Source: an uncultured Acidobacteriota bacterium (lineage in GTDB: Bacteria; Acidobacteriota; Thermoanaerobaculia; Gp7-AA8). Taken from it: 64,000 nt of DNA. How positions within the stretch are numbered: position 1 is the stretch's first letter; each line of letters starts with the position of its first letter. Location: positions 21,947 through 85,946 of the forward strand of contig CALMZP010000109.1 of NCBI GenBank assembly GCA_937870635.1, written 5' to 3'. The translations under genes were made by a program, and so were the position numbers. The notes under the pieces are model-generated. The model searched no databases. It worked only from the letters and a program-made list of their open reading frames with translations, and was not told where the DNA came from. Of the stretch, positions 63,760-64,000 are shown one piece after another.

Positions 63760-64000
63760 ATGTATGTCGACACGATTGCTCTCAATTTCTCGGGATCGGA
63801 CGACCTCCTATCGTGGAATGTGAATGTGGCTGAAGGTGCGCTGGGAAAGGATGGAGTCCTGTTCATTAGGATCGAGTCCAATACGCCAATCATTTCATTT
63901 GGCCAGAAGTGTGGCTGTCCATGTTCCCGCCTCGCGCCACTGCATGGCGACGCGTTCCCGGAGGACTCCGCGAAGCACACCATCCGCGCCCAGCGTTCCC
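63760..64000 (+). CDS. Hypothetical protein, cut by right edge
   Basis: An open frame from ATG 63760 to the end of the window (80 codons), preceded by ATGGAGGT 9 bases upstream, a good ribosome site. The product begins MYVDTIALNFSGSDDLLSWN, then VNVAEGALGKDGVLFIRIES and a Cys-rich stretch (FGQKCGCPCSRL). There is no signal peptide. I recognise no family; the CxCxC cluster could bind metal. The codon pattern differs little from its neighbours. Confidence 0.6.
   Translation, partial: MYVDTIALNFSGSDDLLSWNVNVAEGALGKDGVLFIRIESNTPIISFGQKCGCPCSRLAPLHGDAFPEDSAKHTIRAQRS

Overview
The window reads as a single stretch of GC-rich chromosome from a Gram-negative, most likely soil or aquatic Acidobacteriota member (inference, not proven). 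The evidence is a serine/threonine kinase fused to TPR repeats, an Oar-like TonB-dependent receptor with an N-terminal carboxypeptidase-regulatory domain, two complete TolC/adaptor/RND pump cassettes, many lipoproteins, PilZ and GGDEF-EAL signalling proteins, and several ~900-residue secreted proteins with no clear family. There is no rRNA, complete tRNA, CRISPR array, transposase or phage gene.

Layout. 1-10.9 kb: MsrB-MsrA (cut by the left edge), RlmA-type methyltransferase, a chemoreceptor, the ammonifying nitrite reductase operon nrfHA, a PilZ protein, a kinase-TPR protein, a lipoprotein and a triheme cytochrome. 11-19 kb: NfeD/SPFH pair, a double OB-fold NrfJ-like lipoprotein, TPR lipoprotein and a 7TM-PAS-GGDEF-EAL protein. 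18.9-28.6 kb: housekeeping block purF, purL, tsaE, nnr, a TIGR04282 transferase, a SAM hydrolase, PilZ, nadE. 28.7-35.1 kb: DUF1573 protein and the first RND pump. 35.2-51.3 kb: transporters and a probable peptidoglycan-salvage set (secreted amidase, sodium symporter, secreted NagZ, AmiE-NamZ fusion) interleaved with the Oar receptor and the first of two paralogous exoproteins. 51.4-63.2 kb: a lipoprotein, the second exoprotein, and a TetR-controlled second RND pump operon that runs on towards a DUF3187 protein and an MlaE permease. 63.2-64 kb: a gene-poor tail and the start of one gene cut by the right edge.

The most unusual property lies between the genes. Many intergenic gaps hold hairpins or tandem arrays built from 7-bp units, each locus using its own unit (ATTTTGG/CCAAAAT at five loci; GGACCTT at two; CAGAAGG, CTTCATC, CACCAAG, AACCGTT elsewhere). 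Because 7 is coprime to 3, a stop-free unit spells the same 7-residue peptide in every frame. At two loci such a repeat encodes the hydrophobic core of a lipoprotein signal peptide, and at a third a terminator-like hairpin does the same. Other inverted repeats include a perfect 46-bp-arm one between tsaE and purL, and a CACAGAG element that appears to truncate a DUF2911 gene. Heptanucleotide tandem repeats are known from cyanobacteria; their hairpin arrangement, fixed polarity and reuse as coding sequence here are the observations most worth following.
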